DNA of 64,000 nt from Myxococcales bacterium (GTDB taxonomy: Bacteria; Myxococcota_A; Polyangia; Haliangiales; Haliangiaceae). The stretch is taken from positions 1 through 64,000 of the forward strand of contig JADJJK010000010.1 of NCBI GenBank assembly GCA_016706545.1, in the 5' to 3' direction. Below the pieces are notes generated by a model. That model saw nothing but the letters and a program-made list of their open reading frames with translations, was not told where the DNA came from and did not search any database. This document shows, piece by piece, positions 1 to 12,537 of this stretch; position 1 is the stretch's first letter, and each line of letters begins with the position of its first letter. A program made the position numbers and the translations under genes.

Positions 1-55
1 ACGCTCCCAATGAGCGAAGGTGCAGCGATAGTGAGGAATCATATGGGACACTGCC

Positions 56-1426
56 CTACTGGGGAGGGGCGGCCCGCAGCGTGATCCGGCGAGGGCCCGG
101 CTGGCCTCGCGTGTCGAGTGTTACTTGTACAGGTCCCGTGATCGTCTCACCGACTACCAGCTCGAAGCGCTGCTTGGTGACGAGTTGCCCCGAAATCTTG
201 ACGAAGGTGGCTTCGGCCGGTACTTCGATGGTTGTTGTACGTTCGTAGTACAGCTCGAACATCCCGGGGACGGTTGTCTCTCCAACCATCTGATAGCTCT
301 CAACCTGCGCGGTCAGTTCCCATTCGGTGGGTCTGCTCCACACGTCGAACTTGCCCGTCGCACGCGAGTTACCCTCGCTCAGGTACACGGTCTTGACCTT
401 GTGCCATCCGCCGCACGGGCCTGAGATGCAGCGTAGTACGGGCTTGCGCAGTCTTCGATCGTTGGAGATCGGGGGGGATTGCTGGGTTGATGGAACTTTG
501 ATCGTCAATGAATAGCCGGTTCGGGTCCGCTCATGGCGGCAGTTGCTTTCGCAGTGATGGTTTCCTGTGGTGGTAGCCGCGCGCTCGGGATCGACACGGA
601 CCCAGCCGTAGCGGGGCTGCTTCGCCTCCGTTGCCCCCGACCCAGCGTAGCGGGAGTAGAGCGCGATCGCGAACGGGACCGAGTAGCTGCGTGTTCTCCA
701 CTTTTTCCACAACCACGCGCCCTCGCGCGTGCTGCGTTTGATTTCGAAGCTGGCCGACACTAGCACCACTTCCTTGTCAGCAACCAGCGGTCTCAGGCGC
801 GCGGCAGGGATCCGGATCGATGCGATGTGGGCACGAACTCGCTCGATTCGCGCGTCCGTCACCATGCTTTCACCGATCTTGATCCGTACTTCGCTGCGGC
901 TGTCCCCGGAGTCCGGGCCTAGTCCAACCCCCATGACTTCGAGAAGGTAGTCGGCATCTTGCTCGATCTGGGTGATTCCTTCGATCCGCTGGATGAAGAA
1001 GGTCTCTCCCACCAACGGGAGCGTCGCAAACATGGCCCTCAGGTCGAGTGCCGCCTCGTCCTTGAATCGGAACGCATCGCGGGACAACGAAGCGGCTCGG
1101 CTCTGTAGATCATAGAGTCCCTGCAATAGTCGACGGTTCTGCTCGCTCATCCGCTCAACGACCCGATTTGCCTCGCTGCCGGCGATGCGCGCAGAAGCGT
1201 CTGCAGCCACAGTTAACTCGTTGCCAGCGCGAATGATAGCCGCATTCGCCGTCTCACGCCCTTCGGCAAGGAGCTGCGCACCAGCATTGCGGGCGTCCTC
1301 AATCAGGTCACTGCCAACCTTCTTAGCGACTAGACCCGACACAACGAAGCCAGCGGCACCAGCGGCGCACGACATGCTGACGGCTAGCGTCAGCGCGGAT
1401 GCGAGACGCACCTGACGATTCCACAT
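56..1426 (-). CDS. Hypothetical membrane-anchored protein with coiled-coil region
   Basis: I do not recognise the family. The 456-residue product starts with a short basic segment and a hydrophobic helix (about residues 7-32, rich in Ala, Val and Gly), so it is probably anchored in the inner membrane by its N-terminus. Residues about 35-130 are rich in Ala, Glu, Arg and Gln with few helix breakers and look coiled-coil. The rest is mixed beta-like sequence with two small Cys pairs. The start chosen is the ATG at 1426 because a strong GGAGG lies 7 nt upstream; an upstream ATG at 1477 has no such signal. Codon use is clearly less GC-biased than in the neighbouring genes, which suggests recent acquisition. 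No operon partner is visible; the next gene reads the other way. Confidence 0.7.
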   Translation of the reverse strand: MWNRQVRLASALTLAVSMSCAAGAAGFVVSGLVAKKVGSDLIEDARNAGAQLLAEGRETANAAIIRAGNELTVAADASARIAGSEANRVVERMSEQNRRLLQGLYDLQSRAASLSRDAFRFKDEAALDLRAMFATLPLVGETFFIQRIEGITQIEQDADYLLEVMGVGLGPDSGDSRSEVRIKIGESMVTDARIERVRAHIASIRIPAARLRPLVADKEVVLVSASFEIKRSTREGAWLWKKWRTRSYSVPFAIALYSRYAGSGATEAKQPRYGWVRVDPERAATTTGNHHCESNCRHERTRTGYSLTIKVPSTQQSPPISNDRRLRKPVLRCISGPCGGWHKVKTVYLSEGNSRATGKFDVWSRPTEWELTAQVESYQMVGETTVPGMFELYYERTTTIEVPAEATFVKISGQLVTKQRFELVVGETITGPVQVTLDTRGQPGPRRITLRAAPPQ

Positions 1427-1844
1427 ACACCCACCTCCGGGTACGTTCGAGGACCTACCTGAGTTGTATTGTAGCACTCTCGTTGATCAGAACTTGCGGC
1501 ATGGTGCGCGATCTTCTTCGGTACCGCGACTGCCATTGGACGTGCTTGGTGAGCGCACGGGCCAGCCTGGGCTCTGCGATCACCGTGCTCGGCTGCATCG
1601 GGCGCATCAGTCTGGATTTCGTCCGAGCGATTCGAGTCGCTGTGGCTTGGCTAGCGAGCTTACTACGGCGCTGCACATGGCGAGGGTGACTACGCTATGT
1701 CAGATGACTTGCGAGGCGCCGACGGCTGATTGATTGGACGGGAGGCGACCGAGCACAAAGTGCTGCGCGAAGCACCCGGCGGGCTGCTGCGCAAACTCGA
1801 GCCCTGCGCTTTGTGCCTGCGGGCTGGCGGGCGACAGTGCGGTC
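1427..1844. other. Intergenic region between divergent genes
   Basis: About 420 bases separate the outward-facing hypothetical protein and the phosphodiesterase gene. The left half continues the lower-GC composition of the hypothetical gene and the right half returns to normal high GC. Short open frames cross it but none has a convincing start, codon bias or similarity. It must hold both promoters, but I see no recognisable -35/-10 pair, operator or terminator. Confidence 0.5.
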
Positions 1845-2825
1845 ATGGCCCCAGCCTCCAACCCGTTCGTGACCTCGTCCAAGTCCAGGCCGCTGGTGGT
1901 GGGGCACCGCGGCGTGCCCAGGCTGCACCAGGAGAACACGCTGGCCGGGTTTCGGCGCGCGGTGGCGCTGGGCATCTCGGCGGTGGAGCTGGATGTGCAA
2001 CTCAGCCGCGATGGCCGCGCGGTGTGTTTGCACGACGCAGACCTGGAGCGCCTGACCGGGGCGCGCGGCAACGTGCGCGATCTGTCCTGGGACGAGCTGG
2101 CCAGGCTGCGCATCCGGCGCGAGCTGCCCATGGGCGTCGGCGCCGACGGCGCGCCGGTGGTCGCGCGCTACGAGCGGGAGGAGCCGATCCCGCTGCTCGA
2201 GGAGGTGCTGAGCGAGATCGCGCCGTACGCGGCGATCAACCTGGAGCTCAAGCTCGATCTGGGCCGCTGGTGGCACGTCGACGTGGGCGCGGTGGTGGCC
2301 CGCGACGTCGCGCGGGCCGGGGTGCAGTCCCGGGTCATCCTCACGTCGTTCGATCCGCGCAAGCTCCGAGCTGCGCAGCGCGCGGCGAGCGGGCTGGCGG
2401 TGGGCTTCTGCTTCGATGACGGCATGCTCGACTTCGCCGCGCCGCTGTTGCAGCGCTTGCCCGGCCTGACCCGCGAGCTGCTCTCGCGGATGCGGCCCCC
2501 GAGCGCTGCGGCAGGGCGCGAAGACGGCGGCCCGGCCACCCATGGCCTCTTGACCGAGCTGCTGGACGCCAACCTGGTCGGCCGCGTGCTCGGTACCCAG
2601 GTGGTCGGCGCCGAGCACACGCTGATCGGCGAGCGCACCGTGCGCCGGCTGCATGAGCGCGGCGTCGCGGTGGGGACGCATACGCTGTTTCCGCTGGGCT
2701 CCACCACCGGCAAGCCCATCGCGCCGGCGGCGGTGACCGAGACCGAGGTGGAGCGCCTCGTCGAGCTGGGCGTGGACTGGATCGAGACCGACGATCCCGA
2801 GCGCTTGCAGGAGCTGCTGGGCTAG
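1845..2825 (+). CDS. Glycerophosphodiester phosphodiesterase family protein
   Basis: This 326-residue protein should hydrolyse glycerophosphodiesters to sn-glycerol 3-phosphate and an alcohol. The family signature is intact near the N-terminus: GHRG with catalytic His21 and Arg22, ENT at 30-32, ELD with metal ligands Glu48 and Asp50, and the second catalytic His63 in LHD. The C-terminal strand with WIETDDP closes the TIM barrel. It is longer than typical bacterial members (about 240-260 residues) because of extra sequence around residues 85-110 and 215-250. There is no signal peptide, so it is probably cytoplasmic. The ATG at 1845 was preferred because the residues encoded upstream are not family-like. 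It stands alone between a divergent gene and a convergent HNH gene. Confidence 0.88.
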   Translation: MAPASNPFVTSSKSRPLVVGHRGVPRLHQENTLAGFRRAVALGISAVELDVQLSRDGRAVCLHDADLERLTGARGNVRDLSWDELARLRIRRELPMGVGADGAPVVARYEREEPIPLLEEVLSEIAPYAAINLELKLDLGRWWHVDVGAVVARDVARAGVQSRVILTSFDPRKLRAAQRAASGLAVGFCFDDGMLDFAAPLLQRLPGLTRELLSRMRPPSAAAGREDGGPATHGLLTELLDANLVGRVLGTQVVGAEHTLIGERTVRRLHERGVAVGTHTLFPLGSTTGKPIAPAAVTETEVERLVELGVDWIETDDPERLQELLG

Positions 2826-2837
2826 TACCTCAAACGG

Positions 2838-4651
2838 TCAGAACCTCTGTGGAGAGGTACTAACTAGCGCTCGCTCAGCGCGCCGGGCACCCTCAACGAC
2901 GTTGCGACGGACGTTGCGACGGGTGCTGCAGGTGGTCCGGCAGTGGGCGGCCGATGGAGAGCGGGTCGACGCCGGTAGCCTCCATCTCGGCGAGGACCCA
3001 GCGCTCGATGGCGCTGTGGCGGTCGAGGTCGTCCCACAGGCCGCGCTGCGGGCGGCCGTCGGGATCGAGCGGGGGATCGGCGAGAGATGCGGGTGGCGAG
3101 GGGCGAGGGTGGCGAGGTGGGTGCGGTGGGGGGCGGCTGCAGCTTCGGCGCGGCGCTGGATGCGCGTGATGGTGGCGGCGGCGTCCCAGCTATCGACGCG
3201 CTCGCCTCGCCAGCGCACTGGCCGGTGGTTGAGGTCAGCGGCAGCGGGGCCTTGAGTGGCGTTGGCGGCATAGATCGCGGGCCAGCCAAGCAGCGGCGGC
3301 GCCAGGCGCGGCAGCAGCGGGACGACGGCGCGCGCCTGCGGATCTTCGAAAGGCGGATCTCCGGTGGCGGATTGCGTGATGCAGTAGCCGCGCTCGTGGA
3401 CGTAGGCGTGGTGCAAAGAGCAGAGCAACGCCAGGTTGGGCAGGCTGGTCTCGCCGCCATCGGCCCAGTGCTGCAGGTGGTGGCCCTCGAGGAAAGGCGG
3501 TGATCGCAACCGGGGAAGCGGCAGGTTCGGTCGCGTAAGAGCAAGGCGCGCTTGAGGGCGGCGGGGATGGTGCGGGTCTTGCGGCCGATGGAGAGCGGGG
3601 TGGCGTCGGTGGATGTTGCTGCGGCGCCGGTGGCGACGACCAGGCCGCAGTCGCAGGCCAGGCGGCGGGTGGCTTGCGGAGAGAGCGCGAGGTCGAACTC
3701 AACGGTGAGGGCCACCGGCAGCGAGGCGCCGCGGTCGGTGAAGGTGGCGGTCGCGAGAGCCGTGGTTGGGGAGATGTCGGCGGCGGAGTCGGAGGTGCCG
3801 GTGGCTGAGTCGGTAGTCGCGGCGGACTGCTGCAGCAGCGTAACGGGTACCGTGACGATCAGCTCGACGGGCGAGCGATCAGCGCTGCTGCCCCGTGCAT
3901 AGCTGTGGACCAGGGCCATCAAGCCATCGGCGCGGTTGTACGGGCGGCGCGCGGTGGTCGTGGTGGTCGCGAGGCTCCGCGTTTCCGCGGAGACGCCAAC
4001 CGCTGGCTCGGCTGGTGCTGGCGCTTCCGCGGAAACGTCCGCAACCTCCGTGGAGGCGTCCGCCGGCTCGCGCGTGCAGTCCAACGCTGCTTGCTGCAGC
4101 ACTTGCAAGAGCAGTGCGGCCTCGTCGGGGCGCAGGCAGGCCTTGACGCACACCATGCCAGAGGCCGTCGTGGTGTGGGCCACGTAGCGCTCACTGTCGT
4201 GCGGGCGCGCCGCTCGGCTGGCGGCGTCGGCGCCGAGCACGCCGACCTTGCGGCACACCGTCTCGAGCTGGCTGGCGGTGCAGTGCTGAGCATAGCCCAA
4301 TAGCACCGCCTCGGTGGCGGCGGTGGCCACGCGCGTGATGGCGCGAGTCTTGGAATACGAGATCTGTCCAGCAGATAAGGCCTCTGATACTCGCGGTAAA
4401 GTGTGCAAGGCCCTGGCCACGCGCAGGTGCTCGCGCGCAGTGCCGAGGTCCCAGCCCACGCGCCAGCTCAGCCAGTGGGCGCAGGTGCCAAAGCCCTGGC
4501 GGTACCAGCCGCCGGCCGCGTCGAACGTCCGCAGGTCGGCGAGCAAGCGATGCATGGCGGCGTCCAGGTGGACCGCTTGCTCGGCGATGTGTTCGCCCAG
4601 AGCTTGAACTTCCTCGACGGAGAGTGGCTCGCGCATGCACTCTTGTAGCAT
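2838..4651 (-). CDS. DUF222/HNH endonuclease family protein, reading frame disrupted
   Basis: The N-terminal about 330 residues match the DUF222 type found in actinobacterial 13E12-like repeats and in myxobacteria, and the C-terminus carries an HNH nuclease motif. The frame breaks once inside the motif: the first frame reads LRDRTCRFPGCDHR and then becomes nonsense, while the next frame resumes with FLEGHHLQHWADGG and LCSLHHAYVHERGY. The change lies at about 3495-3500, where one base appears to be missing, so one frame runs 4651 to about 3497 and the other about 3497 to 2838. The joined product would be about 604 residues. Either this copy is a pseudogene or the base is a sequencing error; other genes in the window show similar single-base breaks. 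The start at 4651 is uncertain, with a second ATG at 4636. The middle of the protein contains repeated VSAE(A/T) tracts encoded by GTTTCCGCGGA-type palindromes. Confidence 0.75.
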
Positions 4652-5263
4652 GGCGATTTTCGGCGCCGGACTTGGCGGCTGGCGTGCCCCAGGTGCCGCG
4701 GGAGTGCGGGCGGTGCGATTTTCCGTGGGGGACGCCGGTGGATGGGCAATGTGCCGCGCGTGGGGGCCGCGGGTGAAAGATCGCGGCGGATTGGTAGCAC
4801 GGCGGGTGCGTTGACGCGGGAGGTGTCAAGAGTAATGTTTATATTTGGGATGGATAGTAGATAGCAGATCTGTAGTTGGCGAGTGCGTCCGGCAGGCGGA
4901 CGCGAGCGAACCGGGATCTGAGATCGAGATCGCGGAAACCTCCGCGGAAACGTGGTGTGATCCAAGTCGCAGCGCGTTTCCGCGGAAGCCTCGGGGCTGT
5001 GGACGGTGTCGGGCTATGGACAACCGCGCCCGTCGAGACTGGGTAAGTGAGAATGCGCGTAAGCGGCGCGGTTGACCACAGCCCTTGGAGAGGCGCAGGA
5101 GGGCCAGGTGCAGCAGGCGTGCCTGAGGGGACATCGCGCCTCTCCACACCGCCTCACAGCCCCTGCTGTTTTCAGAACCCTGATTTTTTTGGTTTGTACC
5201 AGAACCCAGAACCCGGAACGGATCGTCAGGTAGCGACAAGGGTGAGCGCGTGGGAGGTGGGTA

Positions 5264-5363
5264 GGTCGAGCACGGTGGTTGGGTCGAGCACGGTGGTTGG
5301 GTCGAGCACGGTGGTTGGGTCGAGCACGGTGGTTGGGTCGAGCACGGTGGTTGGGTCGAGCAC
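5264..5363. repeat. 18-bp tandem repeat array, about 6 copies
   Basis: The unit GGTCGAGCACGGTGGTTG is repeated nearly perfectly about six times. The copies are almost identical, which implies recent expansion or homogenisation. A multiple of 3 keeps frames open, but no start or codon bias supports translation. Confidence 0.9.
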
Positions 5364-5394
5364 GGGTGGGGCGAGCACGGGGGGGGCGGGCCGG

Positions 5395-5551
5395 GCACGG
5401 TGGCTCGGGCCTGGCACGGTGGCTCGGGCCTGGCACGGTGGCTCGGGCCGGCACGGTGGCTCGGGCCTGGCACGGTGGCTCGGGCCTGGCACGGTGGCTC
5501 GGGCCTGGCACGGTGGCTCGGGCCTGGCACGGTGGCTCGGGCCTGGCACGG
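5395..5551. repeat. 19-bp tandem repeat array, about 8 copies
   Basis: The unit CACGGTGGCTCGGGCCTGG is repeated about eight times, with one 18-bp copy that has lost a T near 5450. It lies about 30 bp after the 18-bp array and shares the CACGGTGG core with it, so the two arrays probably arose from a common seed. The 19-bp unit is not a multiple of three, which argues against a coding role. Confidence 0.9.
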
Positions 5552-5714
5552 CACAAGGCCACTTCCGCGCCGTTGAGTTCAAGGTGCCGTACCACGCCGT
5601 CGTCGTCCTGATCTGGCAACCGATGCGTTCGTCGCGGGTCGTCCAGGGACGCTTCGTCGAGGCAGCGTGCGCTCGGCGCGCCGGGGCACCGATCCTTTCC
5701 TCTGGGACGCAGTA

Positions 5715-6377
5715 CTAGCGCTGCAGGATCGATCGCGCCGCCTCGACGACGGCCGCGGCGGCCGGGGCGCGCGGCGGGACGGCGATGCCCTTCTGGCAGG
5801 CGGGCCGCGCCTCCAGGGCGGCCATCCAGCGCGCCAGGTTGGGCAGGCCCTCGACGGACACGCCGGCCCAGTCGTGGATGCGGACCCACGGCCAGGTGGC
5901 GATGTCGGCGATGGAGTAGTCGCCGGCGAGGTACTCGACGGTCCCAAGCCGGGTCTCCAGCACCTCGAACAGGCGTCGGCTCTCGTTCTGATAGCGCTCG
6001 ATGGCCGCGGGGATCTTCTCGGGGAAGTACCGGAAGAAGACGTTGGCCTGGCCCATCATCGGCCCCACGCCGCCCATCTGGAACATGAGCCACTGCATCA
6101 CCAGCGAGCGCCCCTTGGCGTCCCGCGGCATGAGCTTGCCGGTCTTCTCCGCCAGGTAGACGAGGATGGCGCCGGACTCGAAGACCGCGAAGTCGTCGGC
6201 CTCGCGGTCGACGATCACCGGGATGCGTCCGTTGGGGTTTCGCGCCAGAAACTCCGGCTTCTTCTGGTCCTTGGCGCCCAGGTCGATCGGGTGAACCTGG
6301 TACGCGAGCCCCAGCTCCTCCAGCGCGATCGAGACCTTGTAGCCGTTGGGGGTGGGCGAGGTGTAGAGATCGATCAT
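5715..6377 (-). CDS. Nu-class glutathione S-transferase (YfcG/Ure2p-like)
   Basis: This 220-residue protein matches bacterial Nu-class GST proteins of the YfcG type, which act mainly as glutathione-dependent disulfide-bond reductases. The N-terminal thioredoxin fold opens with IDLYTSPTPNGYKV, where Thr and Asn replace the catalytic Tyr/Ser/Cys of other classes and bind glutathione. NGRIPVI (cis-Pro loop) and FESGAILVYLAEKTG follow, then the helical domain with QMGGVGPMMGQ and YSIADIATWPWV. The start at 6377 matches the family N-terminus exactly; an in-frame ATG at 6491 would add 38 unrelated residues. It is monocistronic as far as can be seen and diverges from glyQ. Confidence 0.9.
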   Translation of the reverse strand: MIDLYTSPTPNGYKVSIALEELGLAYQVHPIDLGAKDQKKPEFLARNPNGRIPVIVDREADDFAVFESGAILVYLAEKTGKLMPRDAKGRSLVMQWLMFQMGGVGPMMGQANVFFRYFPEKIPAAIERYQNESRRLFEVLETRLGTVEYLAGDYSIADIATWPWVRIHDWAGVSVEGLPNLARWMAALEARPACQKGIAVPPRAPAAAAVVEAARSILQR

Positions 6378-6624
6378 GGGCCGCAGGGGTATCACCAGGC
6401 CCCGGCCGCGCAAAGCCACGGGGGGCTGCCGGATCTGGCAGGGCCGCGCTGTGGCGGCCCGCGGCGCGCCCGGGATTTCTCCGCCCTGCATCGAGCTCCG
6501 GTTTCTGGCTCACAGCCTAGAAATATGAGGCACTTAGCGCTGATGCCGACCTTGACCCGGGCAGGAGCGTGGGCTAGGGTCCCCCCACCTTTGACGCGGC
6601 TCGCGTCGGGGCAAGAAGGCTGCC

Positions 6625-7614
6625 ATGTATCTGCAAGATCTTATCTTCGCTCTGCAATCATTCTGGGCGCAGCGTGGCTGTGTGGTGGAGCAGCCGGTGG
6701 ACGTGGAGGTCGGGGCCGGCACGTTTCACCCCTCCACCTTCCTGCGCGTGCTGGGCCCCGAGCCCTGGAACGCGGCGTTTGCGCAGTTCTGCCGGCGTCC
6801 GGCGGACGGACGCTACGGCGAGAACCCCAACCGGCTCGGGGCGTACTACCAGTTCCAGGTCGGCCTCAAGCCGTCGCCCAAGAACGTCCAGGAGCTGTAC
6901 CTGGACTCGCTGCGCCGCATCGGCCTGGATCCGGCGAGCCACGACATCCGCTTCGTCGAGGATGACTGGGAGTCGCCCACGCTGGGCGCCTGGGGCCTTG
7001 GCTGGGAGGTGTGGTGTGACGGCATGGAGATCACCCAGTTCACGTACTTCCAGCAGGCAGGCGGCATCGATCTCTTGCCGGTGACCGCGGAGCTGACGTA
7101 CGGCATCGAGCGCATCGCCATGTACGTTCAGGGCGTGGACAACGTCTACGATCTCAAGTGGGACAAGAACGTCACCTACGGGCAGATCCGCCACCCCTGG
7201 GAGGTGGAGTACTCGCGCTATCAGTTCGAGGAGCTGGACGCGCCGTTCGCGTTCACGCTGTTTGACAAGTACGAGTCGGAGTGCAAGCGCCTCCTCGCCC
7301 GCGGCCTGGTGTTCCCCGGCTACGAGATGTGCATGAAGTCGAGCCACGCCTTCAACTCGCTGGACGCGCGCGGCGCCATCAGCGTGACCGAGCGGCAGCG
7401 CTTCATCGGCCGGGTGCGCGGCATGGCCAAGGCCTGCGCCGAGACGTACGTCGCCACCCGCGCCACCCTGGGCTTTCCGCTGCTGGCCAACACGCTTGGG
7501 CAGCTCGCCAAGGCCGCCTATGACGGCGCCGCAGAGTCCGGCGTCAACGCCGGGGCGCTCGCCGCGGCGCGCGCGGTGGCCGCCTACGCCGAGGAGATTC
7601 CCCATGTCGGCTGA
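6625..7614 (+). CDS. glyQ: Glycyl-tRNA synthetase alpha subunit
   Basis: This is the 329-residue catalytic alpha subunit of the tetrameric (alpha2-beta2) bacterial glycyl-tRNA synthetase, which activates glycine and holds the class II active site. The family N-terminus is clear (YLQDLIFALQSFWAQRGC), followed by the class II motif 2 region and the block WCDGMEITQFTYFQQAGG; the length is typical or slightly long (about 300). A purine-rich AAGAAGG lies about 5 nt before the ATG. The gene overlaps glyS by 11 nt, so the two subunits are almost certainly translated together. The C-terminal about 40 residues are Ala-rich and less conserved. Confidence 0.96.
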   Translation: MYLQDLIFALQSFWAQRGCVVEQPVDVEVGAGTFHPSTFLRVLGPEPWNAAFAQFCRRPADGRYGENPNRLGAYYQFQVGLKPSPKNVQELYLDSLRRIGLDPASHDIRFVEDDWESPTLGAWGLGWEVWCDGMEITQFTYFQQAGGIDLLPVTAELTYGIERIAMYVQGVDNVYDLKWDKNVTYGQIRHPWEVEYSRYQFEELDAPFAFTLFDKYESECKRLLARGLVFPGYEMCMKSSHAFNSLDARGAISVTERQRFIGRVRGMAKACAETYVATRATLGFPLLANTLGQLAKAAYDGAAESGVNAGALAAARAVAAYAEEIPHVG

Positions 7615-9739
7615 TCTGTTGCTGGAGATTGGCTGTGAAGAGATCCCAGCCAAGTTCGTGACCCGCGCGCTGGCGGAGCTGCCGGAGATGATGGCCGCGC
7701 GCCTGACCGAGGCGCGGCTGTCGCACGCGGGCGTGTCGGTGCTGGGCACTCCCCGGCGCCTGGCGGTGATCGTGCGCGGCCTGGCCGCCCGCCAGGTGGA
7801 CCTGAGCGAAGAGGTGGTGGGGCCGCCGGTGTCCGCCGCGTTTGGCGCCGATGGCGCGCCCACCAAGGCCGGCATCGGCTTCGCTCAGAAAAACGGCGTC
7901 GACCCGGCTCACCTTGGCAAGCGCGAGGTGCCGGGCAAGAAGGGACTCTACGCGGTGGCCGAGCGCCACGTGGTCGGGCAGGCCACGCCGACGCTGCTGC
8001 CAGCGCTGCTCGCCAGCGTGGTGTCCGGGATCTCCTGGCCCAAGAGCATGCGCTGGGGCTGGGGCGAGAGCACGTTCGTGCGTCCCATCCAGTGGATCGT
8101 GGCGCTGTATGGCGCCGAGGTGGTGCCGTTTGGCTGGGCCGAGCTGACCTCCGGTCGGATGAGCCAGGGCCATCGCTTCCTGGCGCCGACGGCGCTGGAG
8201 ATCTCGTCGGCCTCCAGCTACACCGAGGCCCTGCGCGGCGCCTTCGTGATCGTCGATCCGGAGGCGCGCCGCGACGTGGTGCGCGGCGAGCTGTCCCGCA
8301 TCGAGCGCGAGACCGGGCTCAAGGTGCGGCCGGACGAGGCGCTGATCGACGAGGTGGTGCAGCTCGGCGAGTACCCGGTGGGCATCTGCGGCGAGTTCGC
8401 CCGCGAGTTCCTCGAGGTGCCCGAGGAGGTCATCGTCACCGCGATGCGGACGCACCAGCGCTACTTCGCGATGACCGACGGCGACGGCAAGCTGGCGCCG
8501 CGGTTCGTCACCCTGATGGCCACGGTGGTCAAGGACCCCAAGGTGGTGGCGGCCGGCAACCAGCGCGTGCTGGCGGCGCGGCTGGCCGACGCGCGGTTCT
8601 TTTTCACCGAGGACCAGAAGAAGCCGCTGGCCGAGTGGGGCGCCAAGCTCGAGAGCGTGGTGTTCCAGGCCAAGCTCGGCGAGGCCGCCAAGAGCATGGG
8701 CGAGAAGGTGCGCCGGGTGGGCGAGATCGCGACCGCGATCGCCGCGCACGTCGGCGCTGCCGGGGGCGCCTGTGACGCGGCGGTCGTGCAGCGCGCCGCG
8801 GCGCTCTGCAAGGCCGACCTGGCGACCGGCATCGTCGGCGAGTTTCCGGAGCTGCAGGGCGTGATGGGCATGCACTACGCGCGCCGCCAAGGCGCGGGCG
8901 AGGGCGTCGCCGTCGCGATCGCCGAGCACTACTTGCCCAAGGGTCAGGGCAGCGCGCTGCCCTCCACCGTCGAGGGCGCGGCCCTGGCGTTGGCCGACCG
9001 CCTGGACACGCTGGTCGGGTGCTTCGCGGTCGGGCTCGTGCCCTCGGGCTCGGCCGATCCGTTTGGCCTGCGCCGGGCGGCGCTCGGCATCTTGCAGATC
9101 CTGCTCTTGTGGGGCCCCGGCGGCGAGTGCGCGGTGGACAGCTTTCCGGATCTCGAGGCGCTCCTGTCCATGGCGGAGCACGCCTACGGGCCGGCGCTCA
9201 ACGACGGGCAGCGGCGCGGCGGGCGCGAGCGCCTGCGCGCGTACTTCCAGGCCCGCTTGCAGGTGCTGCTCACCGACGAGGGGCTGGCGCCGCAGGACGC
9301 GCAGGCCGTGGTCACGCAGGACACCGTCCTGCGGATCCCCGCGGCGCGGCTGCGCGAGCGCGCGCGAGGTGGCCCGGGTGCCGGAGGCCGCTCGTCAGGT
9401 GTTCAAGCGCATCGCCAACATCCTGGATGACGCCGAGGGCAAGGGCCTCGACGTCAGCGGCTCGGTGGATCCCGCGGCCTTCGTGGCCGACGCCGAGCGA
9501 AACCTGTGGCGCAAGGTCGAGGAGCTGGACATCGCCGGCGTCGCCGACAGCGACGACTATGGCGCGAGCTTCGGCAAGCTGCGCGAGCTGGGGCCGACCG
9601 TGGCGGCCTTCTTCGACAAGGGCGGGGTCATGGTGATGGATCCAGATCCCAAGCTTCGCGACAACCGGCTGGCACTCCTGGTGCGCATCCGGAAGCCGTA
9701 TCAGCAGATCGTCGATTTCCGTTTGCTTGGAGGTGCTGC

Positions 9740-9743
<4 letters not shown>
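7604..9743 (+). CDS. glyS: Glycyl-tRNA synthetase beta subunit, reading frame disrupted
   Basis: This is the tRNA-binding beta subunit. The first frame runs from the ATG at 7604 (SADLLLEIGCEEIPAKF, a textbook GlyS start) to about residue 585. Around 9350-9372, in a GCGCGAGCGCGCGCGAGG stretch, the frame must advance by one base; the downstream frame then gives EVARVPEAARQVFKRIANIL and the anticodon-binding-like C-terminus ending LLGGAA at 9743. Without the shift the protein would stop at 9430 with a nonsense tail. The corrected length is about 712 residues, close to the family norm of about 690. Because GlyS is essential and no second copy is visible, a sequencing error in the alternating GC run is the likeliest explanation. 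It overlaps glyQ by 11 nt and ppdK by 4 nt (ATGA). Confidence 0.92.
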
Positions 9744-12421
<2,678 letters not shown>

Positions 12422-12537
12422 TTCTGAGTGGTTCAGGATTTCGTCCGCTGTCTTTGGCCCCGCTTGGGGGTGATGGACATCACAGGCCGCCGTCGGGGGC
12501 AACCTCGCAGCGTCGAGCCAAGTCCAAGGCTGTGTTC

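Larger units (their letters stand above)
4652..5714. other. Gene-poor region with minisatellites
   Basis: Roughly 1.06 kb with no credible gene. It contains the promoter side of the HNH gene, copies of a TTCCGCGGAA-type palindrome near 4937-4950 and 4976-4989, a short T-run context near 5180-5190, and two adjacent minisatellite arrays listed separately. Open frames cross the arrays on both strands only because the units lack stop codons; their translations are pure repeats and I do not regard them as genes. Confidence 0.6.

Noticed and set aside
5264..5551. CRISPR array
   Set aside because: Repeats are directly adjacent with no unique spacers and no cas genes nearby.
5014..6513. A long minus-strand frame through the minisatellites and the GST gene
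   Set aside because: Repeats lack stops in this frame and the rest is out of frame with the real GST gene.
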